Shown here piece by piece: positions 1 to 6,429 of a DNA stretch of 64,000 bases (position 1 is the first letter of the stretch; each line of letters starts with the position of its first letter). The notes beneath the pieces are model-generated. The model ran no database searches and was not told where the DNA came from. It was given only the letters and a program-made list of their open reading frames with translations. The translations under genes and the position numbers were made by a program. The DNA is taken from NCBI GenBank assembly GCA_036389135.1, contig DASVQP010000048.1:122399-186398 (forward strand). The letters are read 5' to 3'. This stretch comes from Longimicrobium sp. Its GTDB lineage: Bacteria; Gemmatimonadota; Gemmatimonadetes; Longimicrobiales; Longimicrobiaceae.

Positions 1-936
1 CAGGTCCTTGACCCAGTGCCGCGCAAAGATCTTCTCCGCGATGGTCATGGGGCGCGCCCGGCGGCCGTGCGCATGCCCCTCCGGCGCCGTCAGCTTGTCC
101 GACTCCACGTTGGAAGTGGAGGTGGCCACGAACTGCGCCGCCGCGTAGTCCACACCCGTCTCCGGGCCGGGGCCGGGGAGGTTCCCCTCGCCGCTCCCGC
201 GCATGGCGCGCACGTCGTCCGCGTCCGTGGAAGCGGGCGCGTCGCCAGGCATCCCGTGGTGGCAGGAGATGGGCGGCGTGTTAACCTTCCCCTGCAGCCG
301 CGCCACGTTGTAGTTGAAGAGCCCGCCGTGCTCGATGATCCCGCGCGTGATCTCGTCCGCCCCATCCGTGAACTCGGTGAGGGGGATCGTCTCGCCGCTG
401 CGGATGCGCTCCACCAGCTCGAAGTTGGTGGAGGTGAGGACGCCCAGGTTCTGGCAGTTTTCGCGGTAGATGCGCTCGATGTTCTCGGCGATCACCACCT
501 TGATCCCGGCCATCATCTCCGCGTAAGGGCTCTGCTCGCGCGACGACCCCTTGCCGCGCCGCCTCCCCGACACCGAGGCCACGAAGCCGCCCTTTTTGAC
601 GCTCCCCTGCTTGATGGGGAACTGGTCGCCGGCCTTGAGCCCCAGGTAGGGGAACTCGCCCAGCGTCTCGTCGAAGTAGTAGCAGATGTATGCCGGCGTG
701 ATCTCGTCGGTGGAGATGTTGTCGCGCAGCCGTGCGCGCACCTCGTCGGTCAGCTCGACCTCCTCGCCCTCCAACTGGCGGCGCACCAGCTCGGGGTCGT
801 CCACCAGGAAGAGGATACGCCCTTCCAGGCGGACCTCCGGCGGAAGCTTTTCGATCTCGCGGTTGAGCAGGGAGGCGATCATGACGCGGCCTTGCAGGGG
901 AAGCTCGGGCGCCGGAATCTGGCGCATGTAATCCAT
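1..936 (-). CDS. Aconitase-superfamily hydratase, N-terminal part (runs off window)
   Basis: This reading frame starts at the ATG at 936 and is open for 312 codons to the left edge, so the C-terminal part is missing. Residues about 60-180 look like a LeuD/aconitase swivel domain: TDEITPAYICYY, then GKGSSREQSP, which matches the substrate-binding GSSRE motif of isopropylmalate dehydratase small subunits. Near the edge the sequence PMTIAEKIFARHW resembles the start of the catalytic LeuC/aconitase domain. The order, swivel first and catalytic domain second, is the reverse of mitochondrial-type aconitase and suggests a fused hydratase of the aconitase/isopropylmalate dehydratase superfamily. The exact substrate cannot be assigned from this fragment. 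The gene points away from the tRNA gene downstream. Confidence 0.75.
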   Translation of the reverse strand, partial: MDYMRQIPAPELPLQGRVMIASLLNREIEKLPPEVRLEGRILFLVDDPELVRRQLEGEEVELTDEVRARLRDNISTDEITPAYICYYFDETLGEFPYLGLKAGDQFPIKQGSVKKGGFVASVSGRRRGKGSSREQSPYAEMMAGIKVVIAENIERIYRENCQNLGVLTSTNFELVERIRSGETIPLTEFTDGADEITRGIIEHGGLFNYNVARLQGKVNTPPISCHHGMPGDAPASTDADDVRAMRGSGEGNLPGPGPETGVDYAAAQFVATSTSNVESDKLTAPEGHAHGRRARPMTIAEKIFARHWVKDL

Positions 937-1005
937 TGTCTGCCGATCGTGAAAGATGGCGCCGCGCCGCCCCGCCTGCAAGCGCCCGCCGCCACAAGTG
1001 GCGGG

Positions 1006-1034
1006 TTGATCTTCGCGCCTGCACGCGCTAAATT
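1006..1034 (+). promoter_or_regulatory. Sigma-70-type promoter of tRNA-Ala
   Basis: TTGATC (1006-1011) and TAAATT (1029-1034) are separated by 17 bp and end 13 bp before the first base of the tRNA, the expected geometry for a housekeeping promoter. Inferred from sequence only. Confidence 0.55.
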
Positions 1035-1047
1035 GTCCCCTCCACAC

Positions 1048-1120
1048 GGGGCGTTAGCTCAGCTGGGAGAGCATCCGCTTTGCAAGCGGAAGGTCATCGG
1101 TTCGAACCCGATACGCTCCA
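1048..1120 (+). tRNA. tRNA-Ala (anticodon TGC)
   Basis: A complete 73-base cloverleaf. The acceptor arm GGGGCGT (1048-1054) pairs with ACGCTCC (1113-1119), followed by discriminator A at 1120. The anticodon stem TCCGC (1074-1078)/GCGGA (1086-1090) holds the loop TTTGCAA, giving anticodon TGC at 1081-1083. The T-loop GGTTCGAACCC is canonical. CCA is not encoded. A tRNA directly beside an accessory-looking operon (1483-4232) is a classic integration context, but I found no copy of the tRNA 3' end on the far side of that operon. Confidence 0.97.
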
Positions 1121-1482
1121 TACTTATGCACGTGACGCGTCCGGACTCCCATCGGGGTCTTGGACGTGTTTGCGTTTCAGAACCTCAGTGCCCCTGATAA
1201 CCTCTCGTACGGGATACTCGGGCCGGTTGGTCCGCTACCCCGTGCCGCCAGCCATGATACCCTGGCTCTCGTAACAGGACACAGTTATTGTCGTGAGTGA
1301 GTCCTGCCGATGGTTTGCGGGCGGGTCCTTACTACCTCGTGGTGTCTTGGCGGCGGGCTGTACTTGCCGCGTCCAACGAGGAGGCGCCCCCGGAGCAATG
1401 AGGGAAAGCGTATGTGTCCGCATCAGCTTCGTGCGTCGGCGGGTGACGCTTCGGGTGTGGGAGCCGCCAAGCGGGTTTCCGC
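1121..1482. other. Gene-free stretch between tRNA-Ala and the toxin operon
   Basis: No convincing coding sequence, RNA gene or repeat is visible. The base composition is less GC-rich than the flanking housekeeping genes. The promoter of the downstream operon must lie here, but only weak sigma-70-like matches are present (for example TTGCGT at 1170 with TGATAA at 1195, 19-bp spacing). Confidence 0.5.
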
Positions 1483-2169
1483 GTGAAAGCGAGAGGAGCC
1501 ATTCGATTCGGCCGGAGTGGAGGGAACGCCGCATGGCAGGCGGTTTTGGCGGTTGCCATGCTGGCCAGCGGGTTCGCGCTGGTGGCCACTATCGTCACCG
1601 ATCTTCCTCTTTGGCTGAGCCTTGCGTCGCTGGGGACGATGGCGGTCCTCCTCGTGTGCCTCCGTTGGTCCCATAGCGACGCGGGGGGTCGGCTGCATCT
1701 GTGGGCGCAGATGCGCGCCGGCTGCATCGCGGGGCTGGCGGCAACCGTCGCTTACGACGCCAGCCGCCTTCTTCTCGTCCAGTTGGGGCGGCTTCCGCTC
1801 TCGCCCTTCGAGACGTTCGGCATTTTCGGACAACTCATCGTCGGCGGGGGTGCCCCATCCTGGCTGACAATTGGCGTGGGCACCGCCTACCACGTCCTCA
1901 ACGGGGTTGCATTCGCGATCGGATACTGTTTCCTGCTGGGAGGGCGGAGCTGGAGGTGGGGCGTGGCCTGGGGCCTGGGACTGGAAGCGGGAATGCTCGT
2001 GCTCTATCCCGGCTGGCTGCAGCTCGAGGCGGTAATGGTTGAGTTTGCCACGATGTCGTTTGTTGGCCACCTCTGCTACGGAAGCGTTCTTGGAGTGGTG
2101 AGCGAACATCGCCTGCGCCCCTCTCCGCAAGTGCTGGCGGGTGATCAACCAGGAGCACAATCCGAATGA
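1483..2169 (+). CDS. Multi-pass membrane protein of unknown function (toxin operon gene 1)
   Basis: A 228-residue protein with about six hydrophobic segments (near residues 18-40, 42-60, 78-100, 115-145, 152-172 and 185-203), so it should be an inner-membrane protein. I do not recognise the family. Conserved-looking features are GLAATVAYDASR after the second segment and small, glycine-rich transmembrane helices. GTG at 1483 is the longest start; no good Shine-Dalgarno sequence precedes it, so the N-terminus is uncertain. It overlaps the next gene by ATGA (2166-2169), indicating translational coupling. Its position as first gene of an operon ending in a toxin/immunity pair suggests an accessory role in anchoring, export or processing of the toxin, but nothing in the sequence proves that. 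Confidence 0.7.
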   Translation: MKARGAIRFGRSGGNAAWQAVLAVAMLASGFALVATIVTDLPLWLSLASLGTMAVLLVCLRWSHSDAGGRLHLWAQMRAGCIAGLAATVAYDASRLLLVQLGRLPLSPFETFGIFGQLIVGGGAPSWLTIGVGTAYHVLNGVAFAIGYCFLLGGRSWRWGVAWGLGLEAGMLVLYPGWLQLEAVMVEFATMSFVGHLCYGSVLGVVSEHRLRPSPQVLAGDQPGAQSE

Positions 2170-3308
2170 ATGCCCTCGGCGCGCTGTGGTGGGAGCGACT
2201 CCCCAGTCTCGGTAGTCGATTCTCAAGAATGCTGGGGACAGCTCTTGGGGAGGGGATTTACCTGTCGGCATGGCCGCGAATCGCCGCGTTCGCGCCGGCG
2301 GGGGCACTCGTCATGGGCATTCTTGCCGGATGGTGGCGTTTCGGGGGCGAACAGGTTTTCACTCAGTCAGAGCTCATCATCGCGATGGCGCTCGGCCTCG
2401 GGTTGGTCGCGGCTCAACTTGGCGTGGTCTTCACGCTCGGGTACGCCCTTGGGGACCTCCTGCTCTGGCGCCATCCTGGGTTTCCCGTCTACGACTTCAC
2501 GGATCGCGTTCATCTCTTCGGCGGGCTCCTCGTGGTCTACGCCGCACTCGCGATGCTTGCCGCCGGGGTTCCGCTCGCCGTGCGCGCCTTGCGCGCTGGG
2601 GCGCCGCTGCCCTTCGAGCGCGGCCCCGATGTCCGGGTAGTAATCGATGTTCTTCTTGGCGCGGTGTTCTCGGCGGGCCTGATCTGGTTGTACGTGCAGG
2701 CCCTGCCGATGCTCATCCGACCGCTCTTTACATGGCAGGGCTCCGTCCCGAGTGTGGAGTCGGTCAGTCCTGCCCAGCAGGGCACCTGGATGTTCGTCCT
2801 CGTGGCGGCCATGGTTGGGGGTTGCCGAGTGCTCGCCGAGTACGGTGCCTGCGTGTTGGACCCCGGAGGTATCGAACGCCGGGCCGCAGCCCTGGATGCG
2901 CTCCAGCCGAGCTTCTGGGAGATGTTGCCCGTGGCTCTGCGCGTCCCTCTCACCTCGATGTTCGCCACGTTTCTGCTTGGTGGGCTCCTTTCTACCTGGA
3001 TCGAGGCCACCCTTCTATTAGCGGGGCTCCTTGCGATCAATTTCGCCCGGGTGCTGCTTCCCCCGCGGATTCCGGCGTGGCCGCGGACGATGGAGCGCAT
3101 TCCCGTCGTCTTCCGGCTCCCTGCTGCGCTTGGCCTCAGCTATCTGGTTGCTTCCTGGATCGTCTCTGGCCGGCTCGGGGGGCAGAGTTTCCTGCCATTG
3201 ATCGGAGGGTTCCTTGTCGGCCTGCTGTCCGTGGCCCTTTGGTTCCCATCCGACGAGGCCGGTCGCGAGGCAAGGGCCCGGGAAGCCGTTGCGGAGGGGG
3301 GACCGTGA
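2166..3308 (+). CDS. Large multi-pass membrane protein of unknown function (toxin operon gene 2)
   Basis: A 380-residue protein with about nine or ten hydrophobic segments spread from residue 38 to 360. No motif I know of a transporter, protease or secretion channel is visible. It begins inside the stop codon of gene 1 (ATGA overlap), and its own stop TGA at 3306-3308 overlaps the GTG start of the toxin gene, so all three are probably translated as a coupled unit. A long open frame also exists in another phase across this region (from 2270), but only the toxin part of that frame is real. The protein could be a membrane partner of the toxin; function unknown. Confidence 0.75.
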   Translation: MNALGALWWERLPSLGSRFSRMLGTALGEGIYLSAWPRIAAFAPAGALVMGILAGWWRFGGEQVFTQSELIIAMALGLGLVAAQLGVVFTLGYALGDLLLWRHPGFPVYDFTDRVHLFGGLLVVYAALAMLAAGVPLAVRALRAGAPLPFERGPDVRVVIDVLLGAVFSAGLIWLYVQALPMLIRPLFTWQGSVPSVESVSPAQQGTWMFVLVAAMVGGCRVLAEYGACVLDPGGIERRAAALDALQPSFWEMLPVALRVPLTSMFATFLLGGLLSTWIEATLLLAGLLAINFARVLLPPRIPAWPRTMERIPVVFRLPAALGLSYLVASWIVSGRLGGQSFLPLIGGFLVGLLSVALWFPSDEAGREARAREAVAEGGP

Positions 3309-3910
3309 GCCGAGCTTCGCGGGTAACATTCGTCGCGGTGGGGAGCCCCGCTCTGGCGTTCGGCGTCGCCACCCCAGCGTGGGCCGACAACTGCAGCGGC
3401 TTGTCCGACTGCTTTTCCGGAAACCTGCTTCCAGCGCTGCTGCTCCTCCTTGGCCTGATTCTGCTCGTGGCCGCGGCCTGGTACCTGGGGCCACTCCTGG
3501 CTCGCTTTGCGATGGGCGCGGCGCTCCGCGCAATGTTCGCCACGGCCGGCCGGAGCCGAATCGCGTTGGGCGTCGCGGGCCTTCTAAGCCGGTTCGCGAG
3601 CCGGGCGATGAGTTTTTCCACCCAGAGCCTACAACATGCGTTCAAGCACGCAGCGGACTTCGGCATGGGGGGAAATTGGAGCAAGGCTGCGGGAGCAGCG
3701 TTTCAGCAAGCGATTCAGAGCCACATCCGGGCCGCGGGTACGCTCGTGATCCGGGGGACGTATCGTGGGAATCCGGTCACTCACTTCTTCAACCCGAAAA
3801 CAGGCCTTAACGTGATTCGAGACGCACAGGGTGCGTTCCAGAGTGGGTGGCGGCTGAGCGCTAAACAAATCGAATACCTGCTTCGCACCGGGTCACTCGG
3901 AGGAGGCTGA
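3305..3910 (+). CDS. Membrane-anchored colicin D-type tRNase toxin
   Basis: A 201-residue protein. Residues 1-27 form a signal peptide ending ATPAWA before DNC; residues 41-61 are a strongly hydrophobic membrane segment followed by several arginines. Residues about 110-200 match the catalytic domain of colicin D, the tRNase that cuts the anticodon loop of arginine tRNAs. Shared features are FKHAADFG (113-120, compare KHAGDFG of colicin D with its catalytic histidine, here His115), GTYRG, FFNPKTG, FQSGWRLS and the terminal TGSLGG. Unlike colicin D there is no receptor-binding or translocation domain, and unlike CdiA or Rhs toxins no large carrier. The GTG start at 3305 is preceded by GGAGGGGG and overlaps the previous stop (GTGA). 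The immunity gene follows after one base. Toxin family assignment is by remembered motifs; delivery route is unknown. Confidence 0.8.
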   Translation: MSRASRVTFVAVGSPALAFGVATPAWADNCSGLSDCFSGNLLPALLLLLGLILLVAAAWYLGPLLARFAMGAALRAMFATAGRSRIALGVAGLLSRFASRAMSFSTQSLQHAFKHAADFGMGGNWSKAAGAAFQQAIQSHIRAAGTLVIRGTYRGNPVTHFFNPKTGLNVIRDAQGAFQSGWRLSAKQIEYLLRTGSLGGG

Positions 3911-3911
3911 A

Positions 3912-4232
3912 ATGGAAAGATTGGATCCCTACATCGAGCTCCTCGCTGCATTTGTGGAACGAGGCACCCTGGACGACTCGGAATTCGAGGAGCGGTTCTT
4001 CGCGCTTTTCAAGGGCGACACGACGATGTTTCCGGATGATGAGTTCCTCGTCCTCGACAAGCTGTTTGGAGATGTTGACGCGTACGAAAGGGACCCTGGT
4101 CTTCGCGGCGGGGCGTACCTCGACGAAGCCGGCCTTCGAGCCAGTGCTCACGAGGCTCTAGCAAAGCTACGGGACTTTGCGGCTGCCTTGGTGTGGGGAC
4201 CTTCGGTGGTACCCCAGCGAGACATGCTCTAG
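3912..4232 (+). CDS. Colicin D-type immunity protein
   Basis: A 106-residue acidic cytoplasmic protein that should bind and block the tRNase encoded directly upstream. It has the layout of the colicin D immunity family: an N-terminal helix (LDPYIELLAAFVERG), then SEFEERFFALFKGD, FPDDEFLVLDKLFGDVDAY and a C-terminal LRASAHEALAKL helix. Its acidity suits binding to a basic tRNase surface. The ATG lies one base after the toxin stop, and its Shine-Dalgarno sequence (GGAGGAGG, about 3899-3906) is embedded in the last codons of the toxin gene, which ties the two together. Codon use is less GC-biased than in flanking housekeeping genes, in line with horizontal acquisition of the operon. Confidence 0.8.
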   Translation: MERLDPYIELLAAFVERGTLDDSEFEERFFALFKGDTTMFPDDEFLVLDKLFGDVDAYERDPGLRGGAYLDEAGLRASAHEALAKLRDFAAALVWGPSVVPQRDML

Positions 4233-4537
4233 CCCCGTCGGCTCAATGGGATCGTGGTAAAGTTTGACCCGGGACGCACTTACAGTCTCATCATGGAGGG
4301 GTCCCCCCACCGGCGTCTTCCGCGGTCCCAAAGGCTACCCCGCTCCAAGAGGGCGTCGTGGAGTTCCCCCACCACCGCCGTCCGGCCCTAGCCGCGGTTT
4401 TGCGTCCACCTGCGTCTGACCGGTGAGGTCCGCACGGGTGGCGTTGTTCGAGAGGCCGCTGCCGGAGCAATTCTTGTTGTAGCGCCGGGGAGGGCGCACG
4501 AGTCGCGCCCGCGAACCCACCAACCCAGGAGTGGTCG
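4233..4537. other. Gene-free stretch after the immunity gene
   Basis: About 300 bp without a supported gene. I see no clear intrinsic terminator, no direct repeat of the tRNA-Ala 3' end and no integrase remnant. It presumably holds the 3' end of the toxin operon and the promoter of the MBL hydrolase gene. Confidence 0.5.
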
Positions 4538-5515
4538 ATGTCTCTCACCCGCCGCGACTTCCTCGCCGCCTCCGCCGTGACGCTCGGCGCGTTCGCCGGG
4601 CACCCGTTTCACCTGCTCGCGCAGGTGACGCAGCAGGGGGTGTTCACGCCCGTACGCCGAAACGTGGGCACGTTCACGATGCGGGGCGGAACCGTGGGGT
4701 GGCTCGTGAACCCGCGCGGCGTCGCGGTGGTGGACACGCAGTTCCCCGCGGAGGCGCGGGCGCTGCTCGCGGGCCTGCAGGAGCGGTCGCGCAACCGGGG
4801 GGTCGACGTGCTGATCAACACGCACCACCACGGGGACCACACGGGCGGCAACGGCGTCTTTCGCGGGGTCGCGCGGCGCGTGGTGGCGCACGGGATGGCG
4901 GACCAGCACATGCGCCGCGCGCCGCAGCCGCCCCAGCAGGCGCAGCCTGCGCAGCCACCGCAGCAGCCGCCCATGGAGCCGCCGCGGACTCAGGCGCCGC
5001 CTGTGGAGCCGCTATACCCGGACACGACCTTTACGCACAGCTGGTCCACCGAGATCGGCGACGAACGCATCGTCGCGCGGCACCACGGGCGCGGGCACAC
5101 AAGCGGCGATGCGGTCATCACCTTCGAGCGCGCGAACGTAGTGCACATGGGGGACCTCGGGTTCCACCGCCGCCATCCCGTCGTGGACCGCGCGGCCGGC
5201 GCCTCCATGCGAAACTGGGCGCGGCTGCTGCGGCACGTCGTGAACTCGCACGCGCGTGACACCATCTACATCTTCGGCCACGCAAAGGAAGGGCTGCCGG
5301 TCACCGGGAGCGGAGCGGAGCTGCTGCAGTTCCGCGACTACCTCCAGGCCGTGCTCGCGTTCGCCGAGCGGCATGTGGCGGCGGGCCGCTCGCGCGGGGA
5401 GATCCTGGCGATGCGCGCGCCGCTCCCCGGCTTCGAGGCGTGGGGACCGTTCGGGCAGGCCGGCACGCGCGACCCGATCAGCGTGGCCTACGAGGAGGTG
5501 ACCACGGGAGCGTAG
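4538..5515 (+). CDS. Tat-exported MBL-fold metallo-hydrolase
   Basis: A 325-residue protein of the metallo-beta-lactamase superfamily. The N-terminus SLTRRDFLAASAVTLGAFA carries a twin-arginine signal (RRDFL), so the folded, metal-loaded enzyme is probably exported. The zinc-binding motif THHHGDH is at residues 95-101; a second ligand region HHGRGHTSGD, the aspartate in HMGDLGF and the histidine in FGHAKEG complete the active site. Between the zinc motif and the next strand is a proline/glutamine-rich insertion (about residues 118-150) that looks disordered. The substrate is unknown; the family includes lactamases, lactonases, glyoxalases and others. The gene appears to be monocistronic. Confidence 0.8.
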   Translation: MSLTRRDFLAASAVTLGAFAGHPFHLLAQVTQQGVFTPVRRNVGTFTMRGGTVGWLVNPRGVAVVDTQFPAEARALLAGLQERSRNRGVDVLINTHHHGDHTGGNGVFRGVARRVVAHGMADQHMRRAPQPPQQAQPAQPPQQPPMEPPRTQAPPVEPLYPDTTFTHSWSTEIGDERIVARHHGRGHTSGDAVITFERANVVHMGDLGFHRRHPVVDRAAGASMRNWARLLRHVVNSHARDTIYIFGHAKEGLPVTGSGAELLQFRDYLQAVLAFAERHVAAGRSRGEILAMRAPLPGFEAWGPFGQAGTRDPISVAYEEVTTGA

Positions 5516-5602
5516 TGCCCACCGGGTGGCCCCCGGCGCTCTGGACGGGCGGCGGGGGCGCGGTGTAGATTCGCGGCGCGGGCGAAGGTTTGCAGGGGGC
5601 CG

Positions 5603-5630
5603 GGGTCCATCGTCGCGGTGGACCCTTTTT
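5603..5630 (+). terminator. Hairpin plus T-run between the MBL gene and queD
   Basis: GGGTCCA (5603-5609) and TGGACCC (5619-5625) enclose a 9-base loop and are followed directly by TTTTT (5626-5630). It looks like an intrinsic terminator for the MBL gene but lies only 26 bp before the queD start, so it could instead act as an attenuator in the queD leader. No preQ1 riboswitch consensus was seen around it. Confidence 0.55.
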
Positions 5631-5655
5631 CGTATTGGAACGCGAGGCGGGGGGC

Positions 5656-6012
5656 ATGGAGATCTTCAAGGAGTTCACCTTCGAGGCGGCGCACAGGCTC
5701 CCCAACGTGCAGGAGGGGCACAAGTGCGCGCGGCTGCACGGCCACTCCTTCCGCGTGAAGCTGTACGTGAGCGGCCCCGTGGACCCGCACGCGGGATGGG
5801 TGATGGACTTCGCCGAGCTCAAGCGCGCCTTCCGCCCGCTGCACGACGTTCTGGACCACCACTACCTCAACGACATCGAGGGGCTGGAGAACCCCACCAG
5901 CGAGAACATCGCGCGGTGGATCTGGACGCGCCTTCGTCCCGCGCTGCCAGGTCTCAGCAAGGTGGCGGTGCGGGAGACGTGCACGTCCGGGTGCGTGTAC
6001 CGGGGCGAGTGA
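5656..6012 (+). CDS. queD: 6-carboxy-5,6,7,8-tetrahydropterin synthase
   Basis: A 118-residue enzyme converting 7,8-dihydroneopterin triphosphate to 6-carboxy-tetrahydropterin, the second step of preQ0/queuosine synthesis. The zinc ligands are His13 (FEAAHRL), His28 and His30 (LHGHSF), and the catalytic cysteine is Cys24 in [10 protein letters not shown]. Other family hallmarks are [24 protein letters not shown] and the C-terminal [10 protein letters not shown]. The length is normal for QueD. The ATG at 5656, preceded by a G-rich Shine-Dalgarno sequence, was chosen over an upstream in-frame ATG at 5590 because the latter would read through the hairpin and add residues absent from the family. 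No other que gene is nearby. Confidence 0.92.
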   Translation: MEIFKEFTFEAAHRLPNVQEGHKCARLHGHSFRVKLYVSGPVDPHAGWVMDFAELKRAFRPLHDVLDHHYLNDIEGLENPTSENIARWIWTRLRPALPGLSKVAVRETCTSGCVYRGE

Positions 6013-6026
6013 ACGAACCGCATGGC

Positions 6027-6110
6027 TCACACAGAGCCACAGAGCCACAGAGAGAACAGCTAAAAGGTTGTTCTCTGTGGCTTGCAGCTCCTTCTGTGCT
6101 CTCCGTGTGA
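6027..6110. repeat. Long intergenic hairpin repeat, CACAGAG type, copy a
   Basis: Begins 15 bp after the queD stop. The left arm TCACACAGAGCCACAGAG mirrors the right arm ...CTCTCCGTGTGA, with an inner pair AGAGAACA/TGTTCTCT. It is one of nine related copies in this window and probably works as a transcription terminator or 3' mRNA stabiliser. Confidence 0.8.
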
Positions 6111-6236
6111 TGCTCTTTCAGTAGTTTTCTCTGCGCCTCCGAGTCTCCGGGTGAAACAATTCCTCCGGATGCCTGCACGGGAGTGTCGGAAAGGTGTGCG
6201 AACTCGCCCCGCACAGCGCCGACGACACCTTGGTGG

Positions 6237-6267
6237 TTGACATGCAAGCCGTTTATTAGCATATTGT
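6237..6267 (+). promoter_or_regulatory. Candidate promoter of the nuclease gene
   Basis: A perfect TTGACA (6237-6242) is followed by an AT-rich -10 region (CATATTGT, 6260-6267) at 17-18 bp spacing. This is one of the most AT-rich spots in the window and lies about 165 bp before the nuclease ATG. Confidence 0.45.
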
Positions 6268-6429
6268 TACATCAGGTCGTTGCCAGTATGAGGGAAACGG
6301 ATTATCGTTGTGCGCACGGATCGGGGAGGCCTCTGGCTGAACCGACCCGTTGTTTTTGTCCCGCAGGTCCTACCGGTCGTTTCCGCCCCGCGCGGAAGTC
6401 TCTCCCGACATCCCTTACCGCGAGCTGTC

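Noticed and set aside
1293-1676. 127-residue plus-strand open frame overlapping the start of the first membrane gene
   Set aside because: Low-complexity Arg/Gly/Cys composition, no ribosome binding site, and it overlaps a frame with well-formed transmembrane segments.
2270-3910. 546-residue open frame covering the second membrane gene and the toxin
   Set aside because: Only the last 201 codons are real (toxin). The first part is arginine-rich shadow sequence of the membrane gene in frame 3, which has clear transmembrane segments and coupled start and stop codons.
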